A DNA stretch of 64,000 nucleotides, taken from positions 337,863-401,862 of the forward strand of contig NZ_FPBO01000002.1 in the NCBI RefSeq assembly GCF_900116645.1, given 5' to 3'. Below are positions 45,677 through 54,718 of this stretch, one piece after another. The first letter of the stretch is position 1. Each line of letters starts with the position of its first letter. Made by a program: the position numbers and the translations under genes. Source of the stretch: Pseudoduganella namucuonensis (GTDB taxonomy: Bacteria; Pseudomonadota; Gammaproteobacteria; Burkholderiales; Burkholderiaceae_D). A model generated the notes under the pieces. The model was given only the letters and a program-made list of their open reading frames with translations. It searched no databases and had not been told where the DNA came from.

Positions 45677-46642
45677 TCACGCCAGCGAGCGGGTCACCCT
45701 GGCGACCTGCGCGACCTGCTCGGCGATCGAGGCCGGCACCGGCAGATCGCCGCGCAGCACGGAGGCGATCCAGGCGGCGGTGGCGGCCGCGCTCTTGTCC
45801 TCCGGCAGCGCGACATTCTCCTCGGCGTCCAATTGCTTCTCGACCAGCTCGGTGCGCTCGCCGTCGTGGAACCAGTCGATGCGCTGGCCCTTGTTGGCGT
45901 TGGCCACCGTCTCGCCCTCGGTGCCGCGCATCAGGAAGGCGTGCCCCCGCTCGTGGGGCGCGGCGGTGGTGAAGTACTCGCCCAGCATTTCCAGGTATTC
46001 CGGATGGGTGTAGGACACCAGCCGCAGCGCCGGCCCGGCGAAGGGCTGCAGCATCTTGACCAGCGTGTGGGTGGAGTTGCGCACGCCCAGCACGCGACGC
46101 AGCGACAGCATATGCGCCAGCCGGGGCGCCAGCGCCTCGATGGTGATGAAGGCCACCCTGCCCGCCGCCAGCGCGGCCTCCGCCTCGGCGTGGCCGCCCG
46201 CGGCGTGGATGCCCAGCGCCTCGAACACCTCGGCCGTGGCCACCCGCCCCGGGTCGTGCCCCACGCCGTGCACCAGCACCGGCACGCCCTCGCGCGCCAG
46301 CAGCAGCGCCAGCAAGGGCGTCAGGTTGGCCATCTTGCGGGCGCCGTTGTAGGTCGGGATCAGCACCGGCGCGCAGCCGGCCGGGGCGCGCAGCGGCGCG
46401 AACGAGGCTTCCGCCGCCTCCAGGAAGCCGGCGATCTCGTCGACCGTCTCGCCCTTGATGCGCATGGCCAGCAGGATGCCGCCCAGCTCCAGGTCGGAGA
46501 CGCGGCCGTCCAGAATGGCGCCGTAGAGTTCACGGGCGGTCTCGCGCGTCATGCCGCGCGCGCCCTTCCTGCCGCGGCCGATCTCCTTGATCAGGTGGGC
46601 GGCCGGGTAGGGATTCGAATGGAAGGTGGTTTGCGTAGTCAT
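45677..46642 (-). CDS. ybiB: YbiB-family protein (TrpD-like fold)
   Basis: 321 residues. The helical N-domain has EIGRGRKGARGMTRETAREL and LGGILLAMRIKGETVDEIAG. The core has IPTYNGARKMANLTPLLALL, PVLVHGVGHDPGRV and LRRVLGVRNSTHTLVKMLQP. The fold is that of anthranilate phosphoribosyltransferase, but the glycine-rich phosphoribosyl-binding motif GTGGD is replaced by IPTYNGARK. That substitution marks YbiB (TrpD2), reported to bind nucleic acid rather than anthranilate. It is divergent from aroG, with 87 bp between. Confidence 0.88.
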   Translation of the reverse strand: MTTQTTFHSNPYPAAHLIKEIGRGRKGARGMTRETARELYGAILDGRVSDLELGGILLAMRIKGETVDEIAGFLEAAEASFAPLRAPAGCAPVLIPTYNGARKMANLTPLLALLLAREGVPVLVHGVGHDPGRVATAEVFEALGIHAAGGHAEAEAALAAGRVAFITIEALAPRLAHMLSLRRVLGVRNSTHTLVKMLQPFAGPALRLVSYTHPEYLEMLGEYFTTAAPHERGHAFLMRGTEGETVANANKGQRIDWFHDGERTELVEKQLDAEENVALPEDKSAAATAAWIASVLRGDLPVPASIAEQVAQVARVTRSLA

Positions 46643-46729
46643 AAGGCGTAGCTTACCGCGCCCGACCGCCGCGGGAAAGCCACAATTCAGCTACACTTGC
46701 AGGCTCCCCCGATAAAACAAGCCTGAACC

Positions 46730-47788
46730 ATGATCTCGCCAGACATCGAAAACATCAACGTCACCAACTTCGCCTCCATGCCCACGCCGGAGGCGCTGCA
46801 CGCCAAGCTGCCGCTGACCGACACCGCCTCGGCCACCGTGATGAAGGGCCGCGCCGACCTGCGCGCCATCCTGGACCGCAAGGACAAGCGCCTGTTCGTG
46901 GTGGTGGGCCCCTGCTCCATCCACGACCCGGTCGCCGGCCTGGACTACGCGCGCCGCCTGAAGGCGCTGCAGGAGGAGGTCAAGGACACGATGCTGCTGG
47001 TGATGCGCGTGTACTTCGAGAAGCCGCGCACCACCACCGGCTGGAAGGGCTACATCAACGATCCGGACATGGACGATTCCTTCCGCGTGGACGTGGGCAT
47101 GGAGAAGGCCCGCCAGTTCCTGCTGGACGTGTGCGAAATGGGCCTGCCCACCGCCACCGAGGCGCTGGATCCGATCTCGCCGCAATACCTGGGCGACCTG
47201 ATCGCCTGGACCGCGATCGGCGCGCGCACCACGGAATCGCAGACGCACCGCGAGATGTCGTCCGGCCTGTCGACGCCGGTGGGCTTCAAGAACGGCACCG
47301 ACGGCGACATCGGCATCGCCATCAACGCCATCCTGTCGGCGGCCAACCCGCACGCCTTCCTGGGCATCAACAGCCAGGGCAACGTGTCCATCGTGCGCAC
47401 CCGCGGCAACGCCTACGGCCACGTGGTGCTGCGCGGCGGCGACGGCCGCCCGAACTACGACTCGGTGTCGGTGGCGATCGCCGCCCAGGCGCTGGAGAAG
47501 GCCAAGCTGCCGGCCAACGTGGTGGTGGACTGCTCGCACGCCAACAGCTACAAGAAGCCGGAACTGCAGCCGCTGGTGATGACGGACGTGGTCAACCAGA
47601 TCACGCACGGCAACAAGGCGCTGGTGGGCGTGATGATCGAATCGAACATCGTGGGCGGCAACCAGAAGATCCCGGCCAACCTGGGCGAGCTGAAATACGG
47701 CTGCTCGGTGACCGACGGCTGCATCGACTGGGACACCACGGCCGAGATGCTGCGCGGCGCGCACAAGGAACTGCTGGCCCGTCCTTGA
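46730..47788 (+). CDS. aroG: 3-deoxy-7-phosphoheptulonate synthase (DAHP synthase, type I)
   Basis: 352 residues, standard for AroFGH. VVGPCSIHD carries the metal-binding Cys, and RVYFEKPRTTTGWKGYINDP, TEALDPISPQY, SSGLSTPVGFKNGTDGD and VVDCSHANSYKK are all diagnostic. It condenses phosphoenolpyruvate and erythrose-4-phosphate as the first step of aromatic amino acid synthesis. Which amino acid inhibits it cannot be read with certainty. It ends 13 bp before the end of the convergent nirD-like gene. Confidence 0.96.
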   Translation: MISPDIENINVTNFASMPTPEALHAKLPLTDTASATVMKGRADLRAILDRKDKRLFVVVGPCSIHDPVAGLDYARRLKALQEEVKDTMLLVMRVYFEKPRTTTGWKGYINDPDMDDSFRVDVGMEKARQFLLDVCEMGLPTATEALDPISPQYLGDLIAWTAIGARTTESQTHREMSSGLSTPVGFKNGTDGDIGIAINAILSAANPHAFLGINSQGNVSIVRTRGNAYGHVVLRGGDGRPNYDSVSVAIAAQALEKAKLPANVVVDCSHANSYKKPELQPLVMTDVVNQITHGNKALVGVMIESNIVGGNQKIPANLGELKYGCSVTDGCIDWDTTAEMLRGAHKELLARP

Positions 47789-47801
47789 GCCCCCGGCCCC
47801 T

Positions 47802-48221
47802 CTAGGCCCAGGGATTGGCGCCCACGTGCGGCGCCACGCCGAACGCGCCCGCCAACGCCGCCTCCGCGCGGCTGGCCGGCGCGTTCAGTTCATTCAAGTC
47901 CAGATAAATCTTCTCGTCCTCTATCCTCACCGCGTAGCGCCGCGCGCAGCCATGCTCTTCGGGCGACACCAGGCAGCCGGTTTCCAGTTCGACGCTCCAT
48001 TGGTGGCGCGGGCAGCACACCTGCTCGCCCAGCACCTTGCCCTGCGACAGCGGGCCGCCGTTGTGCGGGCAGCTGTCGAGCAGGGCGAAGACCTTGTCCC
48101 CGGCGGTGCGGAACACGGCCACGCCGGGCAGCTCCTGCCACGCGAACCCGCGCGGCACCAGGCGCGCGCCCTCCGGCGGGATGTCTTTCAGCTTGCAAAT
48201 CAATTTCCAGTGTTCGGCCAT
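47802..48221 (-). CDS. nirD: Rieske [2Fe-2S] protein, NirD-like nitrite reductase small subunit
   Basis: 139 residues. Rieske ligands are C51-P-H53 (SCPHNGGPLSQG) and C70-P-R-H73 (CCPRHQWSV), and GFAWQELPGVAVFRTAGDKV precedes them as in NirD. NirD is the small subunit of NADH nitrite reductase and usually follows nirB. No nirB is present in this window, so the gene either serves a distant NirB or belongs to another Rieske ferredoxin group. The nitrate importer genes 1.3 kb away support the nitrogen link. Its C-terminus extends about 25 residues past the domain. Confidence 0.78.
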   Translation of the reverse strand: MAEHWKLICKLKDIPPEGARLVPRGFAWQELPGVAVFRTAGDKVFALLDSCPHNGGPLSQGKVLGEQVCCPRHQWSVELETGCLVSPEEHGCARRYAVRIEDEKIYLDLNELNAPASRAEAALAGAFGVAPHVGANPWA

Positions 48222-48407
48222 GGTCGCCTCCAGTGCTTGTGCTTGTTATTGCATACGTAGCAAGAGCGATGCCATGGCCCGGACGCGCTTTCGGCGGCCG
48301 GCGCGCGGCCGGCCGCCCTACATGGGTGCGGCGCTCGCCCCTTTGGTGCAGGCGCGCCCGGCTTTCCTTTACAATGGCGGATTCCCCTTCCACTTCGCAC
48401 TGTCCAA

Positions 48408-49448
48408 ATGATCGTTCTCGGCGTTGAATCCTCCTGTGACGAAACCGGCCTGGCGCTGTATGACACCGAGCGCGGCCTGTTGTCCCATGCCCTGTATTCC
48501 CAGGTCGCGATGCACGAGGAGTACGGCGGCGTGGTGCCGGAGCTGGCCTCGCGCGACCATATCCGGCGCGCCATCCCGCTGCTGGAGCAGACCCTGGCCG
48601 GCGCCGGCAAGGCGCTGGCCGACATCGACGCCATCGCCTACACGCAGGGACCCGGCCTGGCCGGCGCGCTGCTGGTCGGCTCGTCCATCGCCTGCAGCCT
48701 GGGCATGGCGCTGGACAAGCCGGTGCTGGGCGTGCACCACCTGGAGGGCCACCTGCTGTCGCCGCTGCTGGCGTCGCAGCCGCCGGAGTTCCCCTTCATC
48801 GCGCTGCTGGTCTCGGGCGGCCACACGCAGCTGATGCGGGTGGACGGCGTGGGCCAGTACACGCTCTTGGGCGAGACCCTGGACGACGCGGCCGGCGAGG
48901 CCTTCGACAAGTCGGCCAAGCTGCTGGGCCTGGGCTACCCGGGCGGGCCGGCGATCTCCCGCCTGGCCGACTTCGGCGACCCGCTGGCCTACAAGCTGCC
49001 GCGCCCGATGATGCACACCAAGGATTTCAATTTCAGCTTCTCCGGCCTGAAGACGGCGGTGCTGACGGTGGTGAAGAACCACCCGGCGCAGGGCATCGCC
49101 AACATCTGCGAGCAGGACAAGGCCAACATCGCGCGCGGCTTCGTGGACGCCATCGTGGAGGTGCTGACGGCCAAGTGCGTGTCGGCCATCAAGCACACGG
49201 GCTTGAAGCGGCTGGTGATCGCGGGCGGGGTGGGGGCGAACGCGCAGCTGCGCGCGTCCTTGAACGCGGCGGCCGCGAAGAGGAAGTTCAAGGTCTACTA
49301 CCCGGAACTGGAGTTCTGCACCGACAACGGCGCGATGATCGCCTTCGCCGGCGCGATGCGGCTGATGATCAACCCGGACGCGGCGAAGAAGGATTACTCC
49401 TTCAACGTGCGTCCGCGCTGGCCGCTGGACGAGTTGCGGGTGGTCTAA
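48408..49448 (+). CDS. tsaD: tRNA N6-threonylcarbamoyladenosine synthase subunit TsaD
   Basis: 346 residues. It starts [20 protein letters not shown], the metal-binding HHLEGH motif is near residue 110, and [37 protein letters not shown] and [13 protein letters not shown] follow, all diagnostic. It transfers the threonylcarbamoyl group to A37 of tRNAs that read ANN codons, including the tRNA-Ile(CAU) of this window. It stands alone between nirD and nrtD; TACAAT at 48371-48376 is a possible -10. Confidence 0.97.
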   Translation: MIVLGVESSCDETGLALYDTERGLLSHALYSQVAMHEEYGGVVPELASRDHIRRAIPLLEQTLAGAGKALADIDAIAYTQGPGLAGALLVGSSIACSLGMALDKPVLGVHHLEGHLLSPLLASQPPEFPFIALLVSGGHTQLMRVDGVGQYTLLGETLDDAAGEAFDKSAKLLGLGYPGGPAISRLADFGDPLAYKLPRPMMHTKDFNFSFSGLKTAVLTVVKNHPAQGIANICEQDKANIARGFVDAIVEVLTAKCVSAIKHTGLKRLVIAGGVGANAQLRASLNAAAAKRKFKVYYPELEFCTDNGAMIAFAGAMRLMINPDAAKKDYSFNVRPRWPLDELRVV

Positions 49449-49465
49449 ACCCAACCGCAAAGGCC

Positions 49466-49491
49466 GGGGTCAGACCCCGAGGGGTCTGCCC
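49466..49491. repeat. GGGGTCAGACCCC palindrome
   Basis: GGGGTC-A-GACCCC (49466-49478) is followed by GAG and GGGTCTGCCCCC, so two alternative hairpins can form between the convergent ends of tsaD and nrtD. A related site is at 56626-56642. Confidence 0.7.
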
Positions 49492-49510
49492 CCAGATTCC
49501 GCCCCTGGTT

Positions 49511-50314
49511 TTAGGCGGCTTTCTGGGCCGGGCGGCCCTGGCGGTGGTACAGGAACTCGAGCACGCTGGTGCGGTACTCGATGTACAGCGGGTCCTGCGC
49601 CAGCTCCAGCCGGTCGCGCGGACGCGCCAGGCGCACGTTGACGATGTCGCCGATGGTCGCCGCCGGGCCGTTGGTCATCATCACGATGCGGTCCGACAGC
49701 AGCACCGCCTCGTCCACGTCGTGCGTCACCATCACCGTGGTGGCGCCGGTGGCGGCCACGATGCGCAGCAGCTCGTCCTGCAGGTGGGCGCGGGTCAAGG
49801 CGTCCAGCGCGCCGAAGGGCTCGTCCATCAACAACACCTTAGGCTCCATCGACAGCGCCCGGGCGATGCCCACGCGCTGCTTCATGCCGCCCGAGATCTC
49901 GTGCGGCCGCTTCTGCGCCGCCGCCGTCAGGTTGACCAGCGCCAGCGCCGCCATGGTGCGCTCCTGCATCTGCTTGCCCGTCTCCTTGCCGCCGAAGACG
50001 CGCTCCACCGCCAGGTAGATGTTCTCGTAGCAGGTCAGCCACGGCAGCAGCGAGTGGTTCTGGAACACCACCGCGCGCTCCGGCGACGGGCCGGCGATCT
50101 CGCGGCCGTTGCACAGCAGGACGCCGTGGGTGGCCGTGGTGAGCCCGGCGATCAGGTTCAGCAGGGTGGACTTGCCGCAGCCCGAGTGGCCGATCAGGGT
50201 GATGAACTCGCCCTGCTGCACCGTCAGGTTGACGTCGGCCAGCGCGTGGAACTGCCCCTTCTTGGTGTTGAACACCATCTCGGCATGGCTGATTTCGATG
50301 AATTTCGCGCTCAT
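49511..50314 (-). CDS. nrtD: Nitrate ABC importer ATPase (NrtD-like)
   Basis: 267 residues. Walker A is IGHSGCGKST, the signature is EISGGMKQRVGIARALSM, Walker B is VLLMDEPFGALD and the switch His is in VMVTHDVDEAV. The segment NHSLLPWLTCYENIYLAVERVF is typical of NrtC/NrtD-type ATPases, and there is no extra binding domain, so NrtD or a NasD-type subunit. It powers the import of nitrate delivered by NrtA. It is one bp after nrtB and last in the operon. Confidence 0.92.
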   Translation of the reverse strand: MSAKFIEISHAEMVFNTKKGQFHALADVNLTVQQGEFITLIGHSGCGKSTLLNLIAGLTTATHGVLLCNGREIAGPSPERAVVFQNHSLLPWLTCYENIYLAVERVFGGKETGKQMQERTMAALALVNLTAAAQKRPHEISGGMKQRVGIARALSMEPKVLLMDEPFGALDALTRAHLQDELLRIVAATGATTVMVTHDVDEAVLLSDRIVMMTNGPAATIGDIVNVRLARPRDRLELAQDPLYIEYRTSVLEFLYHRQGRPAQKAA

Positions 50315-50315
50315 A

Positions 50316-51227
50316 TCAGTTCTCCACTTGTTCGTAGGTGAAGGCCTTGGCCAGCGAGACCAGCGCCAGTTCCAGCAGCAGGCCGACGATGCCGATCACG
50401 CCGATGGCGATCAGGATGTGCGGCACGTTCAGGTTGTTCCATTCGTCCCAGACCCAGAAGCCGATGCCCACGCCGCCGGTCAGCATCTCGGCCGCGACGA
50501 TCACCAGCCAGGCGGTGCCGATGGCCAGGCGCACGCCGGTCAGCATGTAGGGCAGCACGGACGGCAGCAGGATCTTGGTGAAGATCTTCCACTCCGACAG
50601 GCTCAATACCCGCGCCACGTTCATGTAGTCCTGCGGCACGCGCTGCACGCCGACGGCGGTGTTGATGATCATCGGCCAGATCGAGCAGATGAAGATGGAC
50701 CAGATCGCGGCCGGGTCGGCGGCCTTGAACACCAACAGGCCGATCGGCAGCCAGGCCAGCGGCGAAACCGGCTTGAGCAGGCTGATGATGGGGCTGAACA
50801 TGCCGAACATGAACTTGAAGCGGCCGATCACGAAGCCCAGCGGGATGCCGACGGCGGCCGCCAGGCCGAAGCCCAGCGCCACGCGCTTGAGCGAGGCGTA
50901 CACGTTCCAGCCTATGCCCTGGTCGTTCGGGCCCTTGCGGTAGAACGGGTCGGAGAACAGGTGCACCGCCTCCTTCCAGGTTTCGAACGGACCCGGGAAG
51001 CCCTCGGTGCGCGAGGCCATCACCTGCCACACCAGCACCAGCATGGCGATGCCCAGCAGCGGCGGCAGGAACTTCATGACGTACGGCCGCATGCGCGCGC
51101 TCCCCGAGGCAAGATTGACGCCCTTGGCCGCCAGGCGCTCGGTGCGCGCCGGCCGTTCCAGGGGGACCACGTTGGCCGCCGGCGCTCCGGGCGCGGGGGC
51201 GGCGATGTTTTCCAGCACTGCGCTCAT
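50316..51227 (-). CDS. nrtB: Nitrate ABC importer permease (NrtB-like)
   Basis: 303 residues. A cytoplasmic lead of about 60 residues precedes about six helices. The EAA loop is RVLSLSEWKIFTKILLPSVL, and FPGPFETWKEAVHLFSDPFY and GFWVWDEWNNLNVPHILIAI match the NrtB subfamily. It is the membrane channel of the nitrate importer. nrtA ends 9 bp before and nrtD begins 1 bp after, so the three are co-transcribed from the sigma-54 promoter upstream of nrtA. Confidence 0.93.
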   Translation of the reverse strand: MSAVLENIAAPAPGAPAANVVPLERPARTERLAAKGVNLASGSARMRPYVMKFLPPLLGIAMLVLVWQVMASRTEGFPGPFETWKEAVHLFSDPFYRKGPNDQGIGWNVYASLKRVALGFGLAAAVGIPLGFVIGRFKFMFGMFSPIISLLKPVSPLAWLPIGLLVFKAADPAAIWSIFICSIWPMIINTAVGVQRVPQDYMNVARVLSLSEWKIFTKILLPSVLPYMLTGVRLAIGTAWLVIVAAEMLTGGVGIGFWVWDEWNNLNVPHILIAIGVIGIVGLLLELALVSLAKAFTYEQVEN

Positions 51228-51236
51228 ATTCTCTCC

Positions 51237-52469
51237 TTACGCTTTGATCTTGAACGAGTCGGCGTACGCCTTCGGATTCTTGCCGTCCCAGGTGGTGCCG
51301 TCGATCATCTTCACGGTGCGCATCGGCGACTTCGGCACGCTGACCTTGGCCATCGCGGCGGCGTCCTTGTAGACGTCGACCTGGTTGATCTGCGTGGCCA
51401 CGGCCAGGTAGTCCGGCTCGCTCTTCAGCAGACCCCAGCGCTTTTGCTGCGTCAGGAACCACATGCCGTCCGACAGGTACGGATAGTTGACCGAGCCGTC
51501 GTTGAAGAACTTCATCGAGTTCGGATCGTCCCAGGTCTTGCCCAGGCCATTCTGGTAGCGGCCCAGGATGCGCTGGTTGATCGCGTCCACGGTGGTGTTG
51601 ACGTAGGACTTGTCGGCGATGGTTTCGGCCATCTTCATCTTGTTCGACAGCGAGGCGTCGATCCAGCGGCTGGCGTCCAGGATGGCGGCGGTCAGCGCGC
51701 GCGCGGTGTTCGGGTACTTCTTCACCCACTCGGCGCTGGTGCCCAGCACCTTCTCCGGGTGGTCGCGCCAGATGTCCTGGGTGGTGGTGGCGGTGATGCC
51801 GATGTTGTCGATGATGGCCCGGTGGTTCCACGGTTCGCCCACGCAGAAGCCATCCATGTTGCCGATGCGCATGTTGGCCACCATCTGCGGCGGCGGCACG
51901 GTGATCACCTTGGCGTCCTTCATCGGGTTGATGCCGTAGCTGGCCAGCCAGTAGTACAGCCACATGGCGTGGGTGCCGGTGGGGAAGGTCTGGGCGAAGG
52001 TGTATTCGCGCGGGTCGGTCTTCATCAGCTTGGCCAGCGAGGCGCCGTCCACCGCGCCCTTGTCGGCCACCTTCTTCGACAGCGTGATGGCCTGGCCGTT
52101 GTGGTTCAGGTTCATCAGCACCGCCATGTCCTTCTTCGGACCGCCCGCGCCCAGGTGCACGCCGTAGATCAGGCCGTACAGCACGTGGGCCGCGTCCAAT
52201 TCGCCGTTCACCAGTTTGTCGCGCACGCCGGGCCAGGAGGCCTCCTTGCTCGGCACGATCTTGATGCCATACTTCTTGTCGAAGCCCAGCACCGAGGCCA
52301 TGACGACGGAAGCGCAGTCGGTCAGCGGAATGAAGCCGACCTTGACCTCCTCCTTCTCCGGCTTGTCGGAACCGGCGGCCCATGCTCCCTGGGTCGCGAG
52401 TCCGGTGATGGCAGTGGCGGCGCCGGCCTTGATCAAGGCGCGGCGGGTGAGAGTGAATTTATTGTCCAT
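51237..52469 (-). CDS. nrtA: Nitrate-binding periplasmic protein (NrtA-like, Tat signal)
   Basis: 410 residues. The twin-arginine signal TRRALIKAGAATAITGLATQ is cleaved near GAWAAG. The binding domain has GFIPLTDCASVVMASVLGFD, SWPGVRDKLVNGELDAAHVL, TGTHAMWLYYWLASYGINP and GEPWNHRAIIDNIGITATTT, the NrtA/NasF pattern for nitrate/nitrite. The C-terminal segment, with NSMKFFNDGSVNYPYLSDGM, also matches. First gene of the operon; ATG 52469 is about 40 nt after the predicted sigma-54 start. The LysR genes beyond are separated by the regulatory region. Confidence 0.94.
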   Translation of the reverse strand: MDNKFTLTRRALIKAGAATAITGLATQGAWAAGSDKPEKEEVKVGFIPLTDCASVVMASVLGFDKKYGIKIVPSKEASWPGVRDKLVNGELDAAHVLYGLIYGVHLGAGGPKKDMAVLMNLNHNGQAITLSKKVADKGAVDGASLAKLMKTDPREYTFAQTFPTGTHAMWLYYWLASYGINPMKDAKVITVPPPQMVANMRIGNMDGFCVGEPWNHRAIIDNIGITATTTQDIWRDHPEKVLGTSAEWVKKYPNTARALTAAILDASRWIDASLSNKMKMAETIADKSYVNTTVDAINQRILGRYQNGLGKTWDDPNSMKFFNDGSVNYPYLSDGMWFLTQQKRWGLLKSEPDYLAVATQINQVDVYKDAAAMAKVSVPKSPMRTVKMIDGTTWDGKNPKAYADSFKIKA

Positions 52470-52521
52470 CTAGGTCCCCGTAGCGTATGACAGGCGGGTG
52501 CCTGCCCTGCCACTAGCTTTG

Positions 52522-52537
52522 CAATAGCTGTGCCAGG
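52522..52537 (-). promoter_or_regulatory. Sigma-54 promoter of nrtABD
   Basis: On the minus strand TGGCAC-AGCTA-TTGCA (52537-52522) is a near-perfect -24/-12 element, with GG and GC at the right distance and extended context CCTGGCAC/TTGCAAAG. Transcription would start around 52510, giving a leader of about 40 nt. This puts nitrate uptake under RpoN and an enhancer-binding protein such as NtrC. Confidence 0.88.
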
Positions 52538-52683
52538 TCCCGTGCACCACGATAAAACGCGTGGAAAAAGAGCGCCGAAACAACCGTTTTTCACTCTGTA
52601 AACACGCCGGGGGGCGGGCCGCGCGGGCCGGCCGCGGCGCGAAAGTTCGTTCATGAGCGCAAGCGCGGCAACAACTATTTTCG

Positions 52684-52698
52684 GCACCGGAGTTGTGC
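52684..52698. promoter_or_regulatory. NtrC-like binding site upstream of the sigma-54 promoter
   Basis: GCACCGGAGTTGTGC has the GCAC-N7-GTGC spacing of NtrC sites (one mismatch to GCACY-N5-RGTGC). Its centre is about 180 bp upstream of the predicted start, a normal enhancer distance. The rest of the 312-bp gap between nrtA and the LysR gene holds GC-rich sequence with a short palindrome near 52772-52798 (GGGCCATACGGCCCATA and neighbours) and no gene. Confidence 0.5.
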
Positions 52699-52781
52699 AA
52701 CGCACCAAGACCTCGCACGGCGCGCCCGCGTGGATCAAAGAGGTGCGTTTTTCGAGGGTCGCCGGGCCATACGGCCCATAC

Positions 52782-53699
52782 CTATAGGCCGTATGGCCCG
52801 GTTTGCAGGTTGGGCTCGGCGCGCAGGCGCTCCACCATGAGGTCGACGAAGCTGCGGATGCGGGGCGATCCCTGGCGGCTGTCCCGGTGCACGATGTTGA
52901 CCGGCACGCCGGGCGTGGCGTAGTCCTCCAGCACCTCCCGCAGCTCGCCCGAGGCGAGCAGCGGGGCGGCCTGGTAGGACAGCAGCCGCGCCACGCCGAA
53001 GCCGTCGCGCAGCGCCTCGATGGCGGCGTCGTTGCTGTTGACGGTCAGGCGCGGCTTGAGGCGCAGGGCCTGCGCGCGGCCGTCGCGCGTGAAGCGCCAG
53101 TCCGGCGGCGCGCTGGAGCCGGTGGAACTGACGATGGTGTGCGCGGCCAGGTCGCGCGGCGTGCGCGGCGCGCCGTGCCGCTCCAGGTAGGCGGGCGAGG
53201 CGCAGATCACGCGCCGCACCCGTCCCACGGGCACGGCGCGCAGGCTGGAATCGGGCAGCTCGCCGATGCGCACGCCCACGTCCAGCCCCTCCTCCATCAG
53301 GTTCGTCACGCGGTCCACGAACATGGCGTTCACCTCCATGTGCGGGTAGCGCCGCAGGTAGTCGACGATGCCGGGCGTGACGTAGATGCGGCCGAACAGC
53401 ACCGGCGCCGTCACCGCCAGGTGGCCGCGCGGCGCGGCGTTGCTGCCGGCGGCCGCCTCGTCGGCCTCGTCGATCTCGGCGATGATGCGGCGCGCGTCGT
53501 CCAGGTAGCGCTGGCCCGCCTCCGTCACGCGCACATGGCGCGTGGTGCGCTCCAGCAGGCGCACGCCGAGGCGGGCCTCCAGCGCGGCGATGGCGCGCGT
53601 GACGGCGGGCGGCGACATGCCCAGGCGGCGCGCGCCGCCGGCGAAGCTCTGTTCCTCGCCGACGGCGGCGAACACGGTCATCAGGTGCAAACGGTCCAT
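52782..53699 (-). CDS. LysR-family transcription regulator (A)
   Basis: 305 residues. The N-terminal winged HTH is MDRLHLMTVFAAVGEEQSFA ... GMSPPAVTRAIAALEARLGV ... ERTTRHVRVTEAG, followed by a periplasmic-binding-like effector domain (about 90-295: GHLAVTAPVLFGRIYVTPGI). It belongs to the CrgA-like subgroup common in proteobacteria. GGGGAGG lies before ATG 53699, so the longer in-frame extension, which overlaps the next gene, is rejected. Two bases separate it from the LysR gene upstream, so they are co-transcribed. The likely target is the divergent SDR gene; the inducer is unknown. Confidence 0.93.
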   Translation of the reverse strand: MDRLHLMTVFAAVGEEQSFAGGARRLGMSPPAVTRAIAALEARLGVRLLERTTRHVRVTEAGQRYLDDARRIIAEIDEADEAAAGSNAAPRGHLAVTAPVLFGRIYVTPGIVDYLRRYPHMEVNAMFVDRVTNLMEEGLDVGVRIGELPDSSLRAVPVGRVRRVICASPAYLERHGAPRTPRDLAAHTIVSSTGSSAPPDWRFTRDGRAQALRLKPRLTVNSNDAAIEALRDGFGVARLLSYQAAPLLASGELREVLEDYATPGVPVNIVHRDSRQGSPRIRSFVDLMVERLRAEPNLQTGPYGL

Positions 53700-53701
53700 G
53701 G

Positions 53702-54613
53702 TCAGCCTCCCCGCCCGCGGAACATGCCCGGCGCGCGCTCGGACGCGTAGTCGATGAACTGGCGCACGCGTTGCGGCATCTGGGTGCGCTGCTGGTAATA
53801 CATATAGACGCCGCCGTGCAGCGCCGCCGTTTCCGGCAGCAGGTGGAGCAAACGGCCCGCGTCCAGTTCCGGGTCCGCCATGTAGCTGACCAGCTGCCCG
53901 ATCGCCATGCCCGAGAGCACGGCGCAGGCCTCCGCCTCTGCGGTGTTGAAGCTGGCCACGGCCGGGATGTCGAGGTAGACGGTGGCGCCGTCCACGCTCA
54001 GCTCCCAGGGCGTCATGCGGCCCGTGTTGGGCTGGCGGAAGCCGGTGCAACGGTGCTTGCGCAGCTCGTCCACGCCGCGCGGCGCGCCGTGTCGCGCCAC
54101 GTAGGCCGGCGCCGCGCACACCAGCAGCCACAGGTCGCCGATGCGGCGCGACACCAGGTTGCGCTCGGGCGGATTGCCGCCCCGGAAGCCGACGTCGATG
54201 CGGGCCTCCACAAGGTCGGTGAACTGGTCCTCCAGCAGCAGGTCGAAATGCACGCCGGGATGCAGCGCCTGGAAGTCGCGGATCAGGGGCACCACCATGT
54301 GGTTGCCGAAGGAGGTGGGCGCGGCGATGCGGATCGTGCCGTCCATGTCCCGGCGGCTGTCGCGCACCTGGTCCAGCGCCTCGTCCAGCAGGCGCAGGCC
54401 GGGGCTGGCCAGCTCGTGGAGGCGCTCGCCCTCCCGCGTCAGGGTCAGGCTGCGCGTGGTGCGGTGGAACAGGCGCACGCCCAGGTGCTCCTCCAGCTGG
54501 CGTATCGCCTTGCTGACGGCCTGCGGCGACAGGCCGGCCTCCACGGCCGCCCGGCTGAAGCTGCCGGCGCGCACGACGCCGGTGAATAAGGTGATGACAC
54601 GCGCTTTGTCCAT
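53702..54613 (-). CDS. LysR-family transcription regulator (B)
   Basis: 303 residues. The HTH is MDKARVITLFTGVVRAGSFS ... GLSPQAVSKAIRQLEEHLGV ... HRTTRSLTLTREG, with an effector domain (IRIAAPTSFGNHMVVPLIRD, FDLLLEDQFTDLVEARIDVG). It is about the same size and subgroup as the gene downstream and probably an older duplicate, given their moderate resemblance. It lies divergent from the SDR gene with 105 bp between, the usual place for a LysR regulator and its target. Confidence 0.93.
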   Translation of the reverse strand: MDKARVITLFTGVVRAGSFSRAAVEAGLSPQAVSKAIRQLEEHLGVRLFHRTTRSLTLTREGERLHELASPGLRLLDEALDQVRDSRRDMDGTIRIAAPTSFGNHMVVPLIRDFQALHPGVHFDLLLEDQFTDLVEARIDVGFRGGNPPERNLVSRRIGDLWLLVCAAPAYVARHGAPRGVDELRKHRCTGFRQPNTGRMTPWELSVDGATVYLDIPAVASFNTAEAEACAVLSGMAIGQLVSYMADPELDAGRLLHLLPETAALHGGVYMYYQQRTQMPQRVRQFIDYASERAPGMFRGRGG

Positions 54614-54718
54614 TTACAACCCGTGGATGAAAATCAAACAGCTTTCCGCTATCTAGTGTAGCACCGCCGGCCGGCCTACACTGGCCTCCATCAACCCACC
54701 ACCCTCGAGGAGAACAGC

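Noticed and set aside
45677..46642. Anthranilate phosphoribosyltransferase (trpD)
   Set aside because: The GTGGD phosphoribosyl-binding motif is absent and the IPTYNGARK/LRRVLGVRN pattern fits YbiB. No other trp genes are near.
52782..54131. A 449-codon version of LysR A
   Set aside because: Its first ~144 residues are an out-of-frame reading of LysR B; the family start and a good ribosome binding site lie at 53699.
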